A DNA stretch of 35,856 nucleotides from Candidatus Alistipes avicola (GTDB lineage: Bacteria; Bacteroidota; Bacteroidia; Bacteroidales; Rikenellaceae). Where the stretch lies: assembly GCA_019118565.1 (NCBI GenBank), contig DWYR01000014.1:1-35856 (forward strand). The letters run 5' to 3'. Under the pieces are notes generated by a model, which saw nothing but the letters and a program-made list of their open reading frames with translations, made no database searches and was not told the origin of the DNA. The stretch's first letter is position 1; every line of letters begins with the position of its first letter. The translations under genes were made by a program, and so were the position numbers. This document shows, piece after piece, positions 33,481 through 35,856 of the stretch.

Positions 33481-33692
33481 TATTGGGTTTCTCTGCGGAA
33501 GATGTGGCGTTTGACTCGTGTCGCAGGGGAGGGATGACAGGAGAGAGAGTCTGCCATCTCTTCTCCTCTTGCCGTGAGGGGGACCATGCCTCTTTTTTAT
33601 GTTCCTCTCCGATGCGTTTTGTTTATCCCGACCGAAGTCGAATGCCGGGCGGAATTGCCCTTGGTCGGTTGCCGTTCCGGTCTGTACTTGAA

Positions 33693-33732
33693 TAAGATTG
33701 CCGGCAACGGGGAAGCGTTGCCGGCAATCTTA
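33693..33732 (-). terminator. Terminator hairpin after the Ig-like lipoprotein gene
   Basis: A perfect 17-bp stem (33693-33709 / 33716-33732) with a 6-nt loop lies 35 bp past the stop of the minus-strand gene, although the T-tail is short. Confidence 0.7.
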
Positions 33733-33766
33733 TCGTGTCCGGGGAGAGGGGCTCCGTCGCGAGGGG

Positions 33767-35356
33767 TTACATTCCTGCGGGGCCGTCCGCCTCGTGGGCC
33801 TGGCCGTTTTCGTCCAGGGAGAAGAATACCTTTTGCATGCCGGCTGTAATTTCGCCGGTCTCGCTGAGTCCGTACGTATAGGCCATGTAAAGCACGCCCG
33901 GCTCGAAACTCTCCGGGAAGATATAGGTCTGGTCCCCTTTCAGGAACAGTCCGTATTCCGAGAGCAGCTCCGAGAGGCTCATTCCCTCGGCTCCGGCCAT
34001 CTCGGACCACATGGCAATATCGTCAGCCAGGAATTCCGCATCCGAAGTGTACCAGGAGTAGACTTCGGCTTCGCCGACCATTCCTACGTAGGTCATCTCC
34101 TTGTCGGCTGGAATTACGCTGACGCTGAGTCCGTCATCGGTTAGCCCGTTGACCTGGATCGTGCACTCCATGGGGTCTTCCGGACCGGTCGAAGGAGAAA
34201 GCGTGGTGAAGAGGGTGGAAAGCTGGACCTCGGTGGTCTGGCGTCCCTTGTTGTCGAGGCCGACGGCGACCACGTAGTACTCCGTCGAGGCCTCCAGGGT
34301 GTTGTATGCGTAGCTGTCGTTGCCCGTTACGGTAACCATCGAGGCAGCGGTTTCCGGGGTTATCGGAATCCCGTACTCGTCAGAGAGGGCCTCGGCGATG
34401 ATTGCCAGTCCGTCCTGCATCAGTTGGGCTACTCCTGCTCCGTTGATATAACTGTCGACAAGCACCTTGTTGTAGACCTGCCAGAAATAGGGGGTCGAGG
34501 GGTTGCTCGGGATGACGGTGATATTGGCGCCATTGATGGTAATATTCTTCACGTCAAAATCGAAGGTGCAATCCTGGGGAATGAGTCCACCGCCGGCCGA
34601 GTGGAAGGAGACCATCGTGATCTCGGTCGTCGAGTAGCCTCCGAGGTATCCGAAAGCTACGGCATAGTAGTCGGTGTCCGCCTCGATGATTCGAGAAAAA
34701 TCGCGTTCTACATCTCCGTTTTCTATGCAGTTATCAATTAAACTTCCGTATATCCCGATGATATGCTCTGCAAGCCTCTCTTGGGGAACGTCCGTCAGAC
34801 GATCGACTTCGATGCAATCCAAGAAATAGGGATCGTCGTTAGTGGTCTTGACCGTCACGATTCCCTTTTCGGCATCGACCGTTACGTCCAGCTGGTTCTC
34901 CGAGGGGGAGACTTCCGTTGTGGTCACGAATTCGTATACCGGGTCGAGTGTGATGACACCCCCTTCGCCCACACCGAATGCAAGGACGGCGTATTCGCGT
35001 TTGGGGTTGATGGTCCACGATTCTCCCGCCTCGATCGTTGTATTCCCCTGATGGATGAGTTTCCCGTCGGCTTCTGTCCAGTTTACCTGGCCGGATTGGT
35101 TGGCTATCTGTACGAAGGCTTCGGCCGCGGCTTTGGGGTCTCCCAGCGCGTCGTAGCTCTCACGGGTAGTAACTCCTACGAAATAGAGTGTCTCGGGGTC
35201 CGTACTTTCGACTTTGACGGCGAAGTTCGTTGCTTCGATGTTGGAAATGGTCAAGCGCAGCGATGGTTCGATCGGAGTGGAGGACTCTTTTGTACAGCCT
35301 GTTGTGAGCAGAATCGTAAACGCCAACAGACTTGCCACGTAAAACAGTTTTCTCAT
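33767..35356 (-). CDS. Lipoprotein with four Ig/Fn3-like repeats
   Basis: 529 residues. The signal peptide ends in LLTTGC (Cys21), a lipobox. The mature protein shows four modules of about 110-130 residues with the same opening: LRLTISNIEATNFAVKVES, LDVTVDAEKGIVTVKTTN, FDFDVKNITINGANITVIPS and CTIQVNGLTDDGLSVSVIPA. Each is followed by a Tyr/Phe strand (YFVGV, YFLD, YFWQV, YVGMV) and later by a D/STEYYVVAVG-type strand. This is the Ig/Fn3-like build common in Bacteroidetes surface lipoproteins. No binding partner or enzyme motif is visible. It stands alone, with a candidate promoter at 35445-35473. Confidence 0.85.
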   Translation of the reverse strand: MRKLFYVASLLAFTILLTTGCTKESSTPIEPSLRLTISNIEATNFAVKVESTDPETLYFVGVTTRESYDALGDPKAAAEAFVQIANQSGQVNWTEADGKLIHQGNTTIEAGESWTINPKREYAVLAFGVGEGGVITLDPVYEFVTTTEVSPSENQLDVTVDAEKGIVTVKTTNDDPYFLDCIEVDRLTDVPQERLAEHIIGIYGSLIDNCIENGDVERDFSRIIEADTDYYAVAFGYLGGYSTTEITMVSFHSAGGGLIPQDCTFDFDVKNITINGANITVIPSNPSTPYFWQVYNKVLVDSYINGAGVAQLMQDGLAIIAEALSDEYGIPITPETAASMVTVTGNDSYAYNTLEASTEYYVVAVGLDNKGRQTTEVQLSTLFTTLSPSTGPEDPMECTIQVNGLTDDGLSVSVIPADKEMTYVGMVGEAEVYSWYTSDAEFLADDIAMWSEMAGAEGMSLSELLSEYGLFLKGDQTYIFPESFEPGVLYMAYTYGLSETGEITAGMQKVFFSLDENGQAHEADGPAGM

Positions 35357-35766
35357 AGAATGGTGTTTAATTTGAGGTTAAATAAGGAATAGTTTATTTG
35401 AGAGTTTAAGCGATATTGGTATCTCTTTTCGAGATTCATCATCTAAAGTTAGTATTTTTTATCCATTTACAAATATCCCTCTGGATTTTCATCGATTTTT
35501 TTAGGATTTCTGATGCTGGTAGAGAGGTGCTTGACTTTTGGTGATTCTTGATAAAGAGACGTGAAATGGCACCCTTGCCCGGAGCAAATATGGTCGAGGG
35601 TATGTATTTTCGGAGCGTGCAAAGGATTTTGAGGGGCGTTTGATCGCTGCTCCAATATAGTACAGAATAATTGCTGCTCGTTCTTATGATGGGCAGAATA
35701 CTTGAACTTCGATTGAAAATCGGAAAAGTTTGCTTTGAACGGAAGATTTGGTCGTAGTAGGGTGGG
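35357..35766. other. Intergenic region, about 410 bp, no gene seen
   Basis: It holds the candidate promoter of the lipoprotein gene (35445-35473). Short open frames here have no coding features. No strong hairpin is present after the acyltransferase stop. Confidence 0.5.
35445..35473 (-). promoter_or_regulatory. Candidate promoter of the Ig-like lipoprotein gene
   Basis: On the minus strand TTTG (35473-35470), 17 bp, then TAACTTTA (35452-35445), one mismatch from TAnnTTTG. The leader to the ATG would be about 85 nt. Confidence 0.4.
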
Positions 35767-35856
35767 TCAGATGCGGCGGATCGGGCGGGCAGGGATGCCG
35801 CCGACGATCGTGTCGGAGGGGACATCCTTCGTGACGACCGCGCCGGCTGCCACGAC
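35767..35856 (-). CDS. Hexapeptide-repeat acyltransferase, C-terminal end (rest outside window)
   Basis: The frame is open from the window edge (35856) to TGA at 35767, encoding 29 residues: VVAAGAVVTKDVPSDTIVGG followed by IPARPIRRI. The AGAVVTKDVP...IVGG.PA...R motif is the last coil and exit strand of left-handed beta-helix acetyltransferases (serine acetyltransferase, sugar O-acetyltransferase, NeuD-like). The substrate cannot be told from this fragment. Confidence 0.85.
   Translation of the reverse strand, partial: VVAAGAVVTKDVPSDTIVGGIPARPIRRI

Larger units (their letters stand above)
33370..33766. other. Intergenic region, about 400 bp, with paired direct repeats
   Basis: It holds the promoter region of the WG-repeat gene (TATCTTTA on the minus strand at 33422-33415, a near -7 element), two 14-bp direct repeats at 33446-33459 and 33467-33480, and the terminator hairpin at 33693-33732. 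I see no gene. Confidence 0.5.

Noticed and set aside
35439..35825. 128-codon minus-strand frame before the acyltransferase
   Set aside because: It overlaps the acyltransferase end in another frame and has no coding features.

Overview
The window looks like the chromosome of a gut Bacteroidales, most likely Alistipes or a close relative. This rests on fimbrillin and GLUG-type surface lipoproteins, an ExbB-ExbD-ExbD cluster of the Bacteroidetes type, Bacteroidetes promoter elements (TAnnTTTG) in place of sigma70 boxes, weak or absent Shine-Dalgarno sequences, and a GC-rich backbone. Genus is an inference; phylum and order are well supported.

Layout. (1) 1-4020, + strand: three consecutive fimbrillin-like lipoprotein genes. 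The first is cut by the window edge. The second carries GLUG repeats. The third is split by a G7 tract that looks like a phase-variation switch. (2) 4440-7789, +: queD and polA, joined by a TAATG overlap and ended by a strong terminator. (3) 7980-10332, -: an ExbB/TolQ, 4-TM protein, ExbD, ExbD energy-transduction operon. (4) 10625-13612, -: dprA, tatD and type I L-asparaginase. (5) 13736-13806, +: tRNA-Cys(GCA).

(6) About 13.8-30.64 kb: an AT-richer integrative mobilizable element (IME) of about 16.8 kb inserted in the 3' end of tRNA-Cys. Its right end repeats the last bases of the tRNA and also the tRNA terminator hairpin. Nearly all genes are on the - strand. Read from the right end they are tyrosine integrase, AlbA/Schlafen-like ATPase-fold protein, two helix-turn-helix proteins, a frameshifted Toprim primase, a candidate oriT, mobC, MobA-type relaxase and a coiled-coil membrane protein. 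A complete type I restriction-modification (RM) island follows: XRE regulator, hsdM, a 55-aa protein, a 2-TM coiled-coil protein, hsdS with a C-terminal extension, hsdR and a YgjP-like metallopeptidase. The IME has no conjugation apparatus of its own, so it would need a helper element to transfer; its cargo is a defence system.

(7) 30.7-35.86 kb, -: host sequence again, with a secreted WG-repeat protein, a lipoprotein with four repeated Ig-like modules, and the end of a hexapeptide acyltransferase.

Most notable: the RM operon has two non-canonical genes embedded by translational coupling between hsdM and hsdS, and hsdS carries an extra domain of about 200 residues. The poly-G switch in the fimbrillin gene and the paired 11-bp repeats at both IME ends also deserve checking.
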